From positions 1-64,000 of the forward strand of contig JABCPU010000027.1 of NCBI GenBank assembly GCA_016800925.1: DNA of 64,000 nucleotides. The letters are read 5' to 3'. Below the pieces are notes generated by a model. That model was not told the origin of the DNA. It worked only from the letters and a program-made list of their open reading frames with translations, and did not search any database. Origin of the DNA: Suillus spraguei. Its lineage: Eukaryota; Basidiomycota; Agaricomycetes; Boletales; Suillaceae. The position numbers and the translations under genes were made by a program. Positions 48,019 through 59,508 of this stretch are shown here, one piece after another. Each line of letters starts with the position of its first letter. Within the stretch, counting starts at the first letter, position 1.

Positions 48019-48852
48019 ATGGCGACCAAAGAATTTGAATACAAGATCGGTCAACCAAAAGGTTTTGATGGAGATCGCGATAACTCTCGCGAGTTTATCC
48101 AGTTGTGCAACTTGCACTTTGACATCAATGAAAAGCTTATGCCACCGACAAGCAGAAGATTATCTTCATAACATCCTTCATGACCGAGAAGAATGCCAAA
48201 TCTTGGAAGGAACAGTTCCTTGACCATGCCCAATCAACCGACACCTCTGGACAAAAAGTTGGTTATGGAACCATGGTGGATTTTATGAAAAGTTTTAAAG
48301 AAGCCTTCGAGCCAGTGGATACCAAAGGAACCACACTCACGAAACTCAGGGATCTCAAACAAGGAACTGGGATCTTCACACTTATATCGCTGATTTCGAG
48401 GCACTTGCAGCCAAGGCTCATATCACCGATAATGCAACAAAGATCCAATTCTTCCAAGATGGCCTGAGTTGGGGTATCCTTACAAAGCTTTTCGCACTAG
48501 GAGATGTCTCCGAAGTATTTCGAGACGTTGTGCTGCAATGCGTTTCCATTGACAATTCCTATCATCGCCTTCAAGCCATGAGGACGCGTCATGCCCCACA
48601 ATAGAAGAAGAAGAACTATGGAAATGCACGGTACATTCCGAACCGTGATTCCAACGCAATGATCGTAGATCGAATCTCCGATATGGAGAGATCCGAATGC
48701 ATGAAGAAGGGACAATGCTTCGGATGCAAGAAGACAGGACATCGCATTCATAACTGTCCTGATAGAAAGAAGAAGACCCTGCTCCGACAAACCGAAGTCA
48801 AAGAAGAAGATGAAGACGAAGAAACCGTAAGGCGGATTGTCGAGGATTTTTA
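48019..48852 (+). pseudogene. Ty3/gypsy gag (frameshifted)
   Basis: It starts MATKEFEYKIGQPKGFDGD. The capsid region continues in other frames (IIFITSFMTEKNAKSWKEQF; GTMVDFMKSFKEAFEP; FFQDGLSWGILTKLF). Single-base losses lie at about 48135 and 48373, and a TAG at 48602-48604. The nucleocapsid zinc knuckle CFGCKKTGHRIHNC (CX2CX4HX4C) is intact at about 48718-48760, followed by an acidic end and a stop at 48850. Confidence 0.88.
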
Positions 48853-48879
48853 ACTTGGAGAAACAAAGATTCGACGTAT

Positions 48880-49876
48880 GTTTCTCCCAATATATTACTA
48901 AGACTTGTACGTGCTGTAGGTGAAAGAAAAGAACTTCGTATCCCCATCACCCTCCACTCACGTACTTGCTTAAAAACCATCGACACCACCGCTGTCATTG
49001 ATTTCAGGAGCGGCAGGAACATTCATTTCCGAGGAGTTTGTGAAACTCCATCAAATCACATGACGAAAACTTAAGACACCATTTCAAGTTACAACAGCGG
49101 ATGGAACTCTTATCAAAGGAGGACCGATCACGCACTATTGTCTCCTGGTGGTCAAAATTGATGAACGAACAATGTATGGAAAATTCAATATTACCAAACT
49201 AGGAAGAAGAGATCAAATCCTTCTGGGAATTCCATGGTTACGCGCAATGAACCCAAGTATCGATTGGGCTGCTGAAACACTTATCCTCCCTCGCACGGCA
49301 AAATCGGATGAAATCGAAATTGACATAGATACGGATCGGAAGAAGAATGGATTGCCTCAAATCTTCAATCATCATCCCAAATGGCAACATTCCAGACTTC
49401 CGAAATCCCACGTAATCCCTTTCATTCCCGAAGACCCGAAACCGGAAGTACAAATGCCAAGTACTACAGACCCCACTCCTCGCGTACAACTGCCACGAGC
49501 AGTATCACCGATTCCTCGCGCAGAGAAGCGCAAGAATGAATCCGAACCCGAGCATCGGGTTTGGACAAGAACCTATTGAGCAACGGCCAATAGAAGAACA
49601 GAAGCATGGAAAAAGAAAAGCCGAAGAAGAGATCCCCGGATGAGATACCAACGTACCGAAATTATCCAAATTCTATGTTCCCCCGAAAACTCTGTCAGCT
49701 TCAATCGAGGAAATCCCCGATAATGAAGAACCTGTGCCCTCGTTAATCCCAACAGAGGATGATGACAAATTCAACACCATGCAAGATGTCTGGCACGCAC
49801 CAGAAGTACGAGAAATTTCCTCTTACGAACTAGGTGATGGAGAATTTCTAGTGGAATATGACACGATGGAGTCAGA
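48880..49876 (+). pseudogene. Ty3/gypsy protease and linker (broken)
   Basis: The aspartic protease active site at about 48995-49025 reads D-S-G-A only if one extra T is ignored. Downstream VTTADGTLIKGGPI, DQILLGIPWLRAMNPSIDW and AAETLILP are typical for the gypsy protease C-terminal half. A proline-rich linker to RT follows with stops at 49577 and beyond. Confidence 0.8.
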
Positions 49877-51891
49877 ATGAGAATCATCGAAGAAGTATCC
49901 ATGGATACACCTCTTACACATGATGGAACTTCTCGACTTGAACAGCTCTCCAACTATTCCGCAATTCCCCTCCCTCCTCCAAAGTACAGTAATAAGGCTC
50001 AGGAATTCGCCACGGATGAAAAGGAAAAGAAAAAGAAATCCTTCGAAGAATTGGTCCCAGACTATCTACACGACTTCACAGACGTCTTTGCTAAAGACGG
50101 ATTGAACAAACTACCCCCCAAACGCCCTGGTATTGATCATCGGATTGATACTAAAACCGGTTTCATTCCCCATACGTCTAAGGTCTACCCGCTATCAGAA
50201 AAAGAACGCGCTGCCGAGAAAACGTTTATCGATGAAAACGTTGCAAAAGGTTTCATCTCAGAATCAAAGTCACCCCAAGCCAGTGGCTTCTTCTTTGTGG
50301 GAAAGAAGAGTGGAGAATTGCGTCCCTGTCAAGATTATCGCTACATCAATGATTGGACAGTCAAAAACGCCTATCCGCTCCCACTCCCTATCTCCTTGGT
50401 CGCACGTCTTCACGGAGCACAGTTCTTTACGAAAAATGGATATCCGGTCTGGCTATAACAACATTCGCATTCACCCCGACGATCGCTGGAAAGCTGCCTT
50501 TACTACGGAGTTTGGCCTCTTTGAACCGAATGTCATGTTTTTCGGCCTCTGCAACTCCCCAGCAACTTCCAAGCATACATGAATCGCACTTTCCAGCAGG
50601 AAATCAATGAAGGATGGATGGTTATCTACATGGACAATATCTTGATCTTCTCTACGACTATGGAAGAACATCGTGAACGGACAAGACGGGTTTTGATGAA
50701 AATATGAAAAGAACATCTATTCTTGAAACCGGAGAAATGCACCTTCGATGCAGAAGAAGTAGAATACCTCGGAATGATAATTTGCCCCGGACAAGTTGCT
50801 ATGGATACCGCCAAGACCAAGGAATCTCCGAATGGCCAGTCCCGAAATCTGTAAAAGACGTTCGGTCATTCCTCAGCTTTTGCAACTTCTACCACACGTT
50901 CATTTCCCACTATTCTGACATCGCCCGACCCCTTATCGATTTAACGAAGAAAGATAAGGCCTTTGATTGGTCAACCAAATGTATGGACACCTTCGAAGAA
51001 TTGAAACGACGCTTCACATCTCAACCGGTACTCCGTAACCCTGATCCTTCCCGACAATTTGCCATTGCTACCGACGCTTCGCTCGTAGCAACTGGAGGAG
51101 TTCTCTTACAGACTGATGAGAATGGTGTTTATCACCCATGTGCATATCTTTCACAGTCTTTGAACCCTGCAGAACGCAATTATCAGATCTTTGACCGGGA
51201 ACTCCTTGCCGTAATCCAGGCATTAAACGAATGGCGCCACTATCTTGAAGGAAACCCACACCCTGTCTTGGTATTCACCGACCACAAGAACCTTCTGTAC
51301 TTTAGAAGTGCACAGAAGCTTACCCGCCGACAAGCACGTTGGCAACTGATTTTGTCTATTTATGACATTGAACTGCATCACGTTGCAGGTACTAAATTAG
51401 CAGTACCTGATGCACTATCTCGCCGGCCCGACTACAATTCCGGTAAAGACGATAACGAAGACCAGACTCTCCTCCCCGACGCTCTATTCGTTCGTCTTAT
51501 TGACACCGACTTGAAGGATGTGCTGTCATCCTCTGACCCCCTCGACGACCCTGTCTTCAAAACGGTGTATGATGCCCTCGATGGCGTGTGCCTTCCCCCT
51601 ATGAAATCGGCACTCTCTGACTGGAAGATTGAGGAGAACGTCCTCTATTTTAAGAATCGCGCCTATATTCCACTGGCGCATCGCTCCAATATCCTGAAAA
51701 GGTATCATGATCATCCTACCGCGGGTCACCCCGGTAGATTCAAAACAGAAGAGCTTGTTAAACGAGAGGCTTGGTGGCCCGCTATGGGCTCCTACATTCG
51801 GAAATATGTGGAAGGGTGCGCCCTTTGCCAGCAGATGAAAGCAGATACACATCCTATTCGCCCACCGCTTGCTCCAATCCCCTCATCTGCA
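49877..51891 (+). pseudogene. Ty3/gypsy RT, RNase H and integrase zinc domain (5' half of pol)
   Basis: The RT is clear: DYLHDFTDVFAKDGLNKLPP, KKSGELRPCQDYRYIND, then, after a one-base insertion at about 50440, DIRSGYNNIRIHPDDRWK and FGLCNSPAT. The catalytic box reads YMDN (about 50628) instead of YMDD. RNase H follows in the open frame 50704-51954 (ATDASLVATGGVLLQTD, DRELLAVIQALNEWRHYLEG, VFTDHKNLLYF). Then comes the integrase HHCC domain (HDHPTAGHPGRFKTEELV, CALCQQMK). The frame stops being gypsy at 51891, after PPLAPIPSSAS, where Tc1 copy B begins. The rest of the integrase lies inverted at 58482-59508. Confidence 0.92.
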
Positions 51892-52994
51892 TCTGGATGT
51901 GTGCTTGGGATCATTATCCTGTTGGAAAATGATATCTTCTTCATCAATCCCTGATTCTGCCAAGCTAGGCAGCAAGTGGTCATTTAAAATGTCCACATAC
52001 TGCTCAGCATTCATCTTCCCCTCAACCTCAGCAAGCATTCCCACACCATTCCATCCCATACAGCCCCATACCATTAAAGAACCTCCTCCAAACTTGACAG
52101 TCCCATTAACCTCTCTGTCTGTTAGGCCATCTCCCTTCTTTTTCCATACATACACCTTCCCATCTGACCCAATCCTATTGATTTTGGTCTCATCTGACCA
52201 TATAACACGCTTCCAGTCCTCTACAGTCCAGTGTTGATGAGCTAAGGCAAAGGCTAGTCTTCTCTGCCTATGTTTGATGGAGAGAAGAGGCCTTTTCTTC
52301 TTTGTTACTGCCTTGAGATGAGCTGCCTTGAGAACATTCCTCACAGTTTGTGAAGAGACAGGGGTAGTGATGGTGGAATTGATATAATGGGTGGCTTGGA
52401 CAGCATTATCAGCCTTTCCTGTAGTGATATGTTGGATAATAGCCCTTTTGTCAGTAGAGTAAGCTTGGATGGACATCCTCCACAAGAGTTTTCCTTGTCT
52501 GGGTGGCTTTCTTTGATGAACTTGGCCACAGTGGACTTGCATACTCCAGTTCTAGAGGAAATTTGGCGAGCAGAGAGGCCAGCATAAGACAGAGAGAGGA
52601 TATTATCTCTTTGAGCAGAGGAGATGGCTTTCATGGTGATTATGACTATGATACATGAGATATTCTGGTTTATATAGTTAGATATAGTCATAAAATAACA
52701 TAATGACACCACTTTATAATTTATATAATAGTGGCATGATTTTTATGGTGTCATAAATAATGATTTATATAGTTTTAATATACACTCAAAAAACTGTCCA
52801 CATGAGTCATCATTTTATAAGCCTTATATCTCCACCATATCTCCGCCGATTCCCACGGTGTAGGGCTCAAATAAAAGCCCTGAAGCCATACTACAATGTG
52901 GTATAAGTATGTCCTTGAGGAATTTGTTCATTCTCACACAATATCATAGATAGTGAAAAATGTCAAAACATGCGGACAGTTTTTTGAGCCACTG
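51892..52994 (-). mobile_element. Tc1 element copy B, left end deleted
   Basis: It matches copy A from within the transposase gene to the right terminal repeat; the right end is CCACTG followed by TA (52995-52996). The left terminal repeat and the transposase C terminus, including the catalytic Glu, are missing; the sequence passes straight from gypsy integrase to TCTGGATGTG of Tc1. The transposase (start 52634) also lost one base at about 52459, shifting its frame. Confidence 0.93.
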
Positions 52995-52996
52995 TA

Positions 52997-53278
52997 CTTA
53001 GAGTCAATTCAAGACGACTTAGGTTGGAGACCTAAGCGAAGGAAGTTCCAGGTAAAACCCAGTAAGATTAAAGTAAAGAATCTACTACAAGTACAATGTG
53101 CTTAAATAGACCAATATGTGCGCACGGACCAAGAGAGGCGTGGGAAAGTAAGTGCATATCCAAATAAGGAAGGCAACTATAGTACAGATGCATTGAGCAT
53201 ATGAGTCAGAGTCATGTGACATGATATACAAGTAAGGAGGCAAAGAGAGAATGAATAGGGGCACGTACAACTGTAACA
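52997..53278 (-). repeat. Z solo LTR, first half, displaced
   Basis: Read on the minus strand this is the first 282 bp of a Z LTR, from TGTTACAG to GACTCTAAG, where Tc1 copy B adjoins at TA. It is followed (outside the LTR) by GCAAG on the plus strand (53279-53283). The second half of the same LTR lies at 60798-60987, with the complementary CTTGC beyond it. Confidence 0.92.
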
Positions 53279-53280
53279 GC

Positions 53281-53475
53281 AAGCGCAGATGAATGCAGGC
53301 AACATGCAAGTCTAGGTAGGTCCAAATGAGTGCAGGCAAGCACAAATGAATGCAGGCAAGTCCAGGTAAGTCCAAATGAGTGCAGGTAAGCACAGACAAA
53401 TGCAGGCAAATCCAAATGAACACAAGGAAGCATAAATGAATGCAGGTGAGTTCAGACAAGTCCAAAAGAGTGCAG
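53281..53475. repeat. Minisatellite, roughly 20 bp unit
   Basis: Repeats of AATGAGTGCAGGCAAGTCCA and AATGAATGCAGGCAAGCACA type, imperfect. The opposite-strand version continues at 60988-61160. The Z solo LTR was inserted inside this array. Confidence 0.8.
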
Positions 53476-53695
53476 AAAGGTTCTGAGAAGTGGAAGCCTT
53501 GGAAGTAGAGCATGGTGGTCTGGCTTTTCATACTAGTAGTGAGTGTAGTTTGATGTGCACTTACTGTTTGGAAGCCACAGCAGTGGTGCACATTGCCCCA
53601 AATATTTGTAAGCACATTCTGCAGTACCTGCATAGGTCATGGGTACCCAGCACTCTAACCTGCACCCATACCTGTTGGTACCCCTATCCATGACC

Positions 53696-54676
53696 TGTGG
53701 CAGTGAAACGAAGAAACTATGACTGGCCTAAGTATAAGCGCAACAATAATCCTACTGAAGGTGCTAGTGAAATGTTCAACCCAAGAGGACTGCAATAGAA
53801 GCAATTCCTTCTAAGTTAGTGTGAAGGAAATACAAAAGAATTAATAAAAACAAAGACTTCAGTTGCCAGAGTTAGTGGCGGCTGTGGTATGTCAGCATCA
53901 CTAGTGTGATATCAGCGGTACTCGTGTGGTATTGGTAGCTATAGTGGTTAGCTAGTGGCAACAACAATGAAAGAAACTTCTGCGGAATGAATATACTGCA
54001 ACTACCAGTGGTGTGGTAGTGGTAGCAGTTACAACGGCTCTGTACAAGCAAAGGAGGTGATGAAAGAGGCAATAAAAGAAGGAGCGACCCAGCAAGATTA
54101 CTGGCTGCAGTCCGGTTATGAGTAGAGAAGTCAAGAGTAGTGTGGTACTTCGAGTGGTTAAGTTACTGGTGGTTAAATCAATGAGCATGTTCGAATGGAG
54201 TGAAGTTCAAAGACAGATAGATTTCTACTAGTGAGCATTCTGATACTAAGTCAAAGAGACAGGATGTAACAGGAAGTAACAGTAACGGTATGTACGGTGA
54301 GTCCTTTTAACATATTTCATGTGCATATGGGATAAATAGGTGAGTCCAGTAGTGAGATAGAAAATAAACGAGGTATTAGCAAAGAGGTGCACAGCATGTA
54401 GCGGCCCCTTGAGACATAAGGTAAATCCTGCCATAGGTTTAGTAACGGCGGAAGCAAATTAACTATGAACCAATGGATCTAGACGGATTTGGACAGGACA
54501 TGAGGGCATTGGCGCAAGGATCCAGTAAGGGTCCATGGAATAAGAACAGTTCCACCTTAGCAGAGCGAAAGGCTATATGCTCGCTATAAGGGAATTATTC
54601 AGTTGCCGCTGCAGACGGTAACAAGATGCTTGTCGAAAACAGGGATTTGATGGTCAGCATGACTTTGTTCGCTACA
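53696..54676 (-). mobile_element. X-family LTR-like repeat X4 (981 bp)
   Basis: This is the best-preserved X copy: TGTGGCAGTG to TTCGCTACA on the plus strand, so TG..CA ends. It is nearly collinear with X2 over its whole length. It lies at the edge of an imperfect palindrome (53635-53695, GGTCATGGGTACCC .. TATCCATGACC). There are no matching flank 5-mers and no coding potential. Confidence 0.75.
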
Positions 54677-54950
54677 GTGGGTTACCATACCCATGCCAAT
54701 GCCTAGGGATAGTATCATATTGGACTAGGTACTTATACTACTGACTTGTGTTGTTACCTACATAGGAATTGCATTGCAGGTATGAGTATACCCACTTGAC
54801 CCTCAACCTGTGGGATACCTGTGTAGAGACCCATACCCTTTGGTACCCATAGGTGTATTGGTATAAGTAGCTGAGGGATATGGGTATGGGTTACCCTCTG
54901 GACACCTGTAGGTTTACCCCTGTGGAGCCCTACTAATGATGGAGAATTAG
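54677..54950. repeat. GGTACCC/ACCCATACC-rich dispersed repeat
   Basis: The block is rich in GGGTATGGGTTACC, GGTACCCAT and AGGTTTACCC words, with imperfect inverted ends (GGTTACCATACCCAT .. ATGGGTATGGGTTACC). Related blocks lie at 61375-61545 and 61980-62060. Confidence 0.55.
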
Positions 54951-55680
54951 AATTATCTCAGTTTTTGTCCCTTGTTGGGGCAATTTTATTGTCTCATACA
55001 TGTCTGGACTCAAACTTTATTGTCCATCTTTTTTGGAGGCTCCATAAATTTTCAACTTAGAAAGTCTTGTGATTCATTAAGTGGAAGAGTTAAAGACTTT
55101 GGCCTGGCCAGTGTGGTTACCACAACATAATTGAAATTTGGTTGTTTTGGACTATGCATGTTTGAAACCTGCTGAACTACAGTTTTTTTCTCTTGGAACA
55201 CACATTGGCATTTAGTGCTGCTGCAGTCTGGTCCAGAACCATGGTTCAAACCAGACTTTTGGTCTGGTTCTCTGAGTCCATGGTTCTCTCACCAGCCAGA
55301 ACCAGACCGGAGATCATTTCTCAGTTCTTGGTCATCCCAAATAGTTCTGTTCTGGTTTGGGAAACCTGAATTGTTCCGAACTGTTGACTTCACCATCATT
55401 TGCATCAATGTTGTCATTGTCTGATTGATTGATCTTCGGGATTTGCACTACCTTCAACTTCAGCCAGGATTTGTATTATCAGGCTGCCTTTAGCCTTTTT
55501 CAATGTGAGTACTAACTAATTCAACTGACATATGTTTAACTACATCTTCCTAGGCAGCTATGATCCTCCATAGGCTTCTTGCTGTGACTGATCTCCTAGG
55601 AGACCAGTATTCTGTGGTGCACAGATGTCTTCTCCCTGCCCTGTGTACAAAACAAGGTCATGACGATAAAACTGTGAGTT
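54951..55680. other. Spacer without recognised gene
   Basis: No coding family recognised. It contains runs of CCAGAACCAGACC-type low-complexity sequence at about 55225-55320. A 'CTACAGTTTTTTTCTCTTGGAA' word near 55177 recurs near 62170. Confidence 0.4.
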
Positions 55681-55686
55681 ATCTCT

Positions 55687-56069
55687 CTGAAAATGTCAGA
55701 CTCCTGCACTCTCAATGCTGATGGCACCCTCAAGGACACTTCCAAAATCACATTCCACAATGATCCTGACAACAATGTGCCATGGCATGGTGGGGGGTAA
55801 GTTGTTTGTTTATTCATACATTCTCAACTGACATTATTTATTAGCTACACTTGCTACAGTATCTGACACTCACTTGTATTGCCCGCAATTATCTACCAAT
55901 TCAAGGTAGTGCAGTTCCCTCTGAATGTGCTTTCTCTAATGGGGGAATCACATCAACCTTGCACCACAATGCACTTGCATCATCCACCTTCTCTGCACTA
56001 CAGTTAATGAAGGCCACTTACCGTAATGGACATCTTTCGGCAGCTACAGAGGCAGAGGGGTATTGTTAG
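55687..56069 (+). pseudogene. hAT transposase C-terminal fragment
   Basis: After a possible intron (GTAAGTTG .. TTATTAG, 55798-55845) the translation reads LTCIARNYLPIQGSAVPSE, CAFSNGGITSTLHHNALASS, ALQLMKATYRNGHLSA. This is the hAT-family dimerisation domain (pattern 'ARDYLAIPASSVPSERAFSSGG..T'). The catalytic part is absent. A preceding short exon (MSDSCTLNADGTLKD) may belong to it. Confidence 0.75.
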
Positions 56070-56448
56070 CGACCTAGCCAGGCACTCAGGAATCTGAGTG
56101 GTGTCTGTGATGGGCGCTCTATAAAGAGCAGCGGCCCGTGCATATTGGTTGCCTAGCGCAGAGTGCGCTAGTTGGGTTGGGTTGGAGGTGGGCGTGATGC
56201 GCTGTCTCACAACCATGTCTCAGCGACGGGTTCTATGATGACAAATAGACTTAGAAGCGATGAGCTTCTAAGAAGTCGAAGTATAGACAATAAGCTTATC
56301 AAAGCTTATTGAAAGAAAGTTCAGGGTCGAAGATCAAGTAGATTCAAGTTAAAGAAGTACAAAGGCTATCTGCACATATTTATACGTAAGATTGAAGTGG
56401 AGCGCAAATACGTAAGTATCACTAGATTAAGTATGAAGTCAGATAGCC
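56065..56448. repeat. Possible fragment of another LTR (family W)
   Basis: It begins TGTTAGCGACC, contains a minus-strand CGTATAAATATG TATA-like box (about 56380), and is cut at 56448 by the gypsy LTR. GGCTATCTG (56371) and CAGATAGCC (56440) form an inverted pair. No second copy is in the window. Confidence 0.4.
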
Positions 56449-56932
56449 TGTTACGAACTGGGGTGGCGTCACCAGCGACAGTGAAAAGACACAGCCGGTC
56501 TGCTGGGAGTTCTTACAATGTCCAGAAGAGGACAAGGTGAAAGTACGAGGAACGCGTTCCAAGTACTGTCAGAGATTCGGCCTCAAAGACGAGTCTTAGA
56601 GGTTCTGTGAGAATAGAGACTAAGGCTAAGGAGTGCTTAGACTTAGAGACGATTCAAGACGACTTAGGTTGGAGACCTAAGCGAAGGAGATTCCAGGTAA
56701 AACCCAGTAAGATTAAAGTAAGGAATCTGCTACAAGTACACTGTGCTTAAATAGGCCAATATGTGCGCACAGACCAAGTAACCGTGAGAACGTAACTGCG
56801 TATCCTAATAAGGAAGGCATGTGTTGTACAGATGCGTTGAGCATATGAGTCAAAGTCATATGACATGATATACAAGTAAGGAAACAGAGGGAAAATGAAT
56901 AGGGGCACGTACAACTGTAACATTACCCCCAT
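56449..56932 (-). repeat. Ty3/gypsy 3' LTR, inverted (484 bp)
   Basis: TGTTACGAAC .. CTGTAACA on the plus strand, that is, a Z LTR in minus orientation. A G-rich tract (minus strand ATGGGGGTAATG) adjoins it at 56933-56942, as expected of a polypurine tract. Its outer flank (TAGCC) does not match the ATCGA before the 5' LTR at 47362. Confidence 0.9.
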
Positions 56933-56955
56933 ATTACGGTGAAAGTCACCGGCTT

Positions 56956-58427
56956 TCAAACATCTCTATTGTCGTCATAGACGGGATCATAGTCATCATA
57001 GTTGGCGACGTCTTCATCAGCGGCAGATCCTCCTAGCATGTAAGCCACTTCTTCTTCTGCTACAGTTCTAGCCCGTCGACCTTCCTTTCGTCGTCGACGG
57101 TTAATAAGATACTGTTCCCACCTATGCAGTGCATCATAAAATCCATCGTCCTTCCAGGTAAGCGTAAATGGAGGTTCCTCACGACGCTGGGGGCAGTAGA
57201 TGGACAGATGAGTGGGAGCATGTCGCAGACAGATTTGACACTGATAATTGGGACAATTCTTTTGTCGATGTCCGATAATACCACAGATTCGGCATTTCAT
57301 GTTTTCGTCAGTGTTGGAAATGGACATGCGTAGTGGTGATGGTGAGATAATGGGTGTAGGGCTGGTGGATCTAGCACGCTTCTTTCCTTTCTTTCGTGTC
57401 ATGCGTTTTAAGGCAAGGGCGTTGTTTCGTCGAAGCTGTGCCTGCTGCTTGGTAGTCAAGGTATATGCAGATGCGGGAAGGTCGGGAGTGGTTCCACGTT
57501 CAGCGTCCGCAAGGAGTTCGTTAGAGGAAGAGGGGGAAGTGATGCCTAAGTCTTTTACTAAGACTGGTGAGACGGGGTCCATTGGACCAAGCGATGATGG
57601 GATAGACATAGGGGGATGAATGTGAAGGTCACGAAGACGAGGACCTAGTGCTATTAATTCGGCTACAGGAATTCCTAACCTTTTTGCAGCTTCACACTGT
57701 TCCTCTGTACAGGGCTCATATAACCATGCGGGATGGTCATGGGAGACTACGATGCAAGACGATGAAGTCTGTTGTTCGATTGGAGATGGGGTTCGGGGAG
57801 AAGAGAGGTCGACTTGTGTTTGTTGCAAATCAGTGATAGCTTCTTCGACTAAGTTTCTGGCTGCTCTGGTTTCAGCGACTGATTGCTGGATGGTTTCGAC
57901 GACTGCATTGGTGAGCTGCCTGATCTCCTGGACAGCAGTGCATAAGCCAGCAAGGGCGTCAACACTAGAATACATGCGCGAAGCAGGGGTGCTGGAATAG
58001 GAAGTGGCAAATCTTCCTGCGGAGAGGGAGGTTGAGCAACGCCGAGCAGGCGTTGCTCGACCACGATGTGAATAGCTTCTTCAACATCGCTTTTAAAAGA
58101 ATTGGGAAGAAGCAACATAGCATAAGAATGAATGCGTTTTTGAAGATGTAGGAAGCATTGATGATATGTAGTATCTGTAGCTTCGTTGGCTGTAGCTTCG
58201 ATGAGGGTGGCAGTACGGATAATGTTGACGAGGAGGAGGGCTGGAAAGGCACCTCTTTCTGTGAGGATTCTTTCAATTTCAAGGGCGTGTCCTTCGCATA
58301 GAAGGGCAGCTTCAATGTAGGAAGTGTTGTCGATTTCGGTGGTAAGGGATTCATAGTGTTCAGCATCAGAGTCGGAGTCATTGTTGGCAATGGTGACAGG
58401 GGTGATGTAGGCAGTGGGGAAAGACAT
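56956..58427 (-). CDS. Gypsy ORF3: double zinc-knuckle protein after pol
   Basis: Two overlapping minus-strand frames, 58427-57849 (starting MSFPTAYITPVTIANND) and 57975-56956 (339 aa), almost surely one protein of about 480-490 aa broken by a one-base shift at about 57995. The first half is helical. The second has a coiled-coil-like start (VVETIQQSVAETRAARNLVE), a basic RRNNALALKRMTRKKGKKRA stretch, then CRICGIIGHRQKNC directly followed by CQICLRHAPTHLSIYC, and an acidic Tyr/Asp-rich end. It lies between pol and the 3' LTR, the place env holds in errantiviruses, but it has no signal or membrane segment and looks gag-like. Function unknown. Confidence 0.8.
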
Positions 58428-58481
58428 TTCGATGATGGTAGTTGATCAAGTGCTAGTGCGAGTTGATTGACTGAAGGATAA

Positions 58482-59508
58482 TTAGAGGGCGTGTTGCTTC
58501 TTATAAGTATTCAAGATTCGAGCGGAGTTTTTTAAGTTCTTTTCTGGGAGCCATTCATTATCTCCTGATGAATATCCTTTCCAGGAAACAAGATAACGTC
58601 GGCGAGTGCCGGTTTCTTTGTGAGAAAGGATTGCTTCTACTTCATATTCTTCTTCTTCTTCGATGATGTCAGGTGGTGGTTCGGGGAAGTTCGGGCCATG
58701 TACGTCCGTTTTGCTATAGGACGATAAGACAGAAGCGTGGAACGTGGGATGAATTTTCCACTGTGGAGGGAGTTTGAGTGTGAACGTGATGGGAGATAAG
58801 ACATCAATGATCGGGAAAGGTCCGTATCGCTTTGGGGCAAGTTTCCTTGATGGGAGTTTGAGTCTAAGATTAGCGGCAGATAGCCAAACCTTATCTCCGA
58901 TCTTCCATGGGGTGTACTTATCTCCTCGGGATCGTTCGGCCATTGTCTGCATTGCAATGTTATGACAGGCGATTGCTTCTTCTCTTATCTTCTGCAGAGA
59001 TCGTACTCGATCTTCTGCTGCAGGGACGGATGAGTCAGGGATAAGGTGAGGGATAGCGCGTGGTTCGTATCCCATCATTAGATAGAAAGGTGATGCATTC
59101 CTTGCATCATGTTTTCGGTGGTTGTGGACGAATTCAGCGATTGGTAGGTGTTCTACCCAGTCTTCAGGGTTGTTGCGGCAATAGATGCGTAGATATGTTT
59201 CGAGTTCTTGATTTAGCCTTTCAGTTTGACCATCAGTCTGCGGGTGATAAGCCGTGGATGGAGCGATGACGTAATCGAGAAGTTGGGCAAGTTTCTTAGA
59301 GAAGCGAGATAGGAACTGTGGGCCTCGATCTGATATAACTTTGTCATGGAGTCCAAATCGACGGTAGACGTGTTTCAAAAATAGTTTAGCAACGCCTTCA
59401 GAAGTGATGGTTTTCAAACAAGGGATAATAATTACCCCCTTCGTAAGGCCATGGTCTACCACGACCATGATACTGTCAAAGCCACCAGAGACAGGGAGGT
59501 CAGAGATA
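58482..59508 (-). pseudogene. Ty3/gypsy integrase C-terminal half with chromodomain
   Basis: Read on the minus strand from 59508: SDLPVSGGFDSIMVVVDH, VISDRGPQFLSRF and HPQTDGQTERLNQ. The second Asp and the Glu are 35 residues apart (DD35E). The GPY/F-like module follows (PKRYGPFPIIDVL). A chromodomain closes it (YEVEAILSHKETGTRRRYLV..WKGYSSGDNEWLPE), which in chromoviruses guides insertion to modified histones. The frame is open to 58482. The first catalytic Asp and the N-terminal part are missing here; their upstream continuation is at 49877-51891 on the other strand. The piece ends exactly at the TA of Tc1 copy C. Confidence 0.93.

Noticed and set aside
50704..51954. 416-aa ORF as an independent gene.
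   Set aside because: It is gypsy RT end, RNase H and integrase zinc domain; its last residues are read-through into Tc1 copy B.
56956..58427. ORF3 as a viral envelope gene.
   Set aside because: No signal peptide, membrane helix or fusion-like segment; two Cys/His knuckles and basic/acidic regions point to a gag-like protein.
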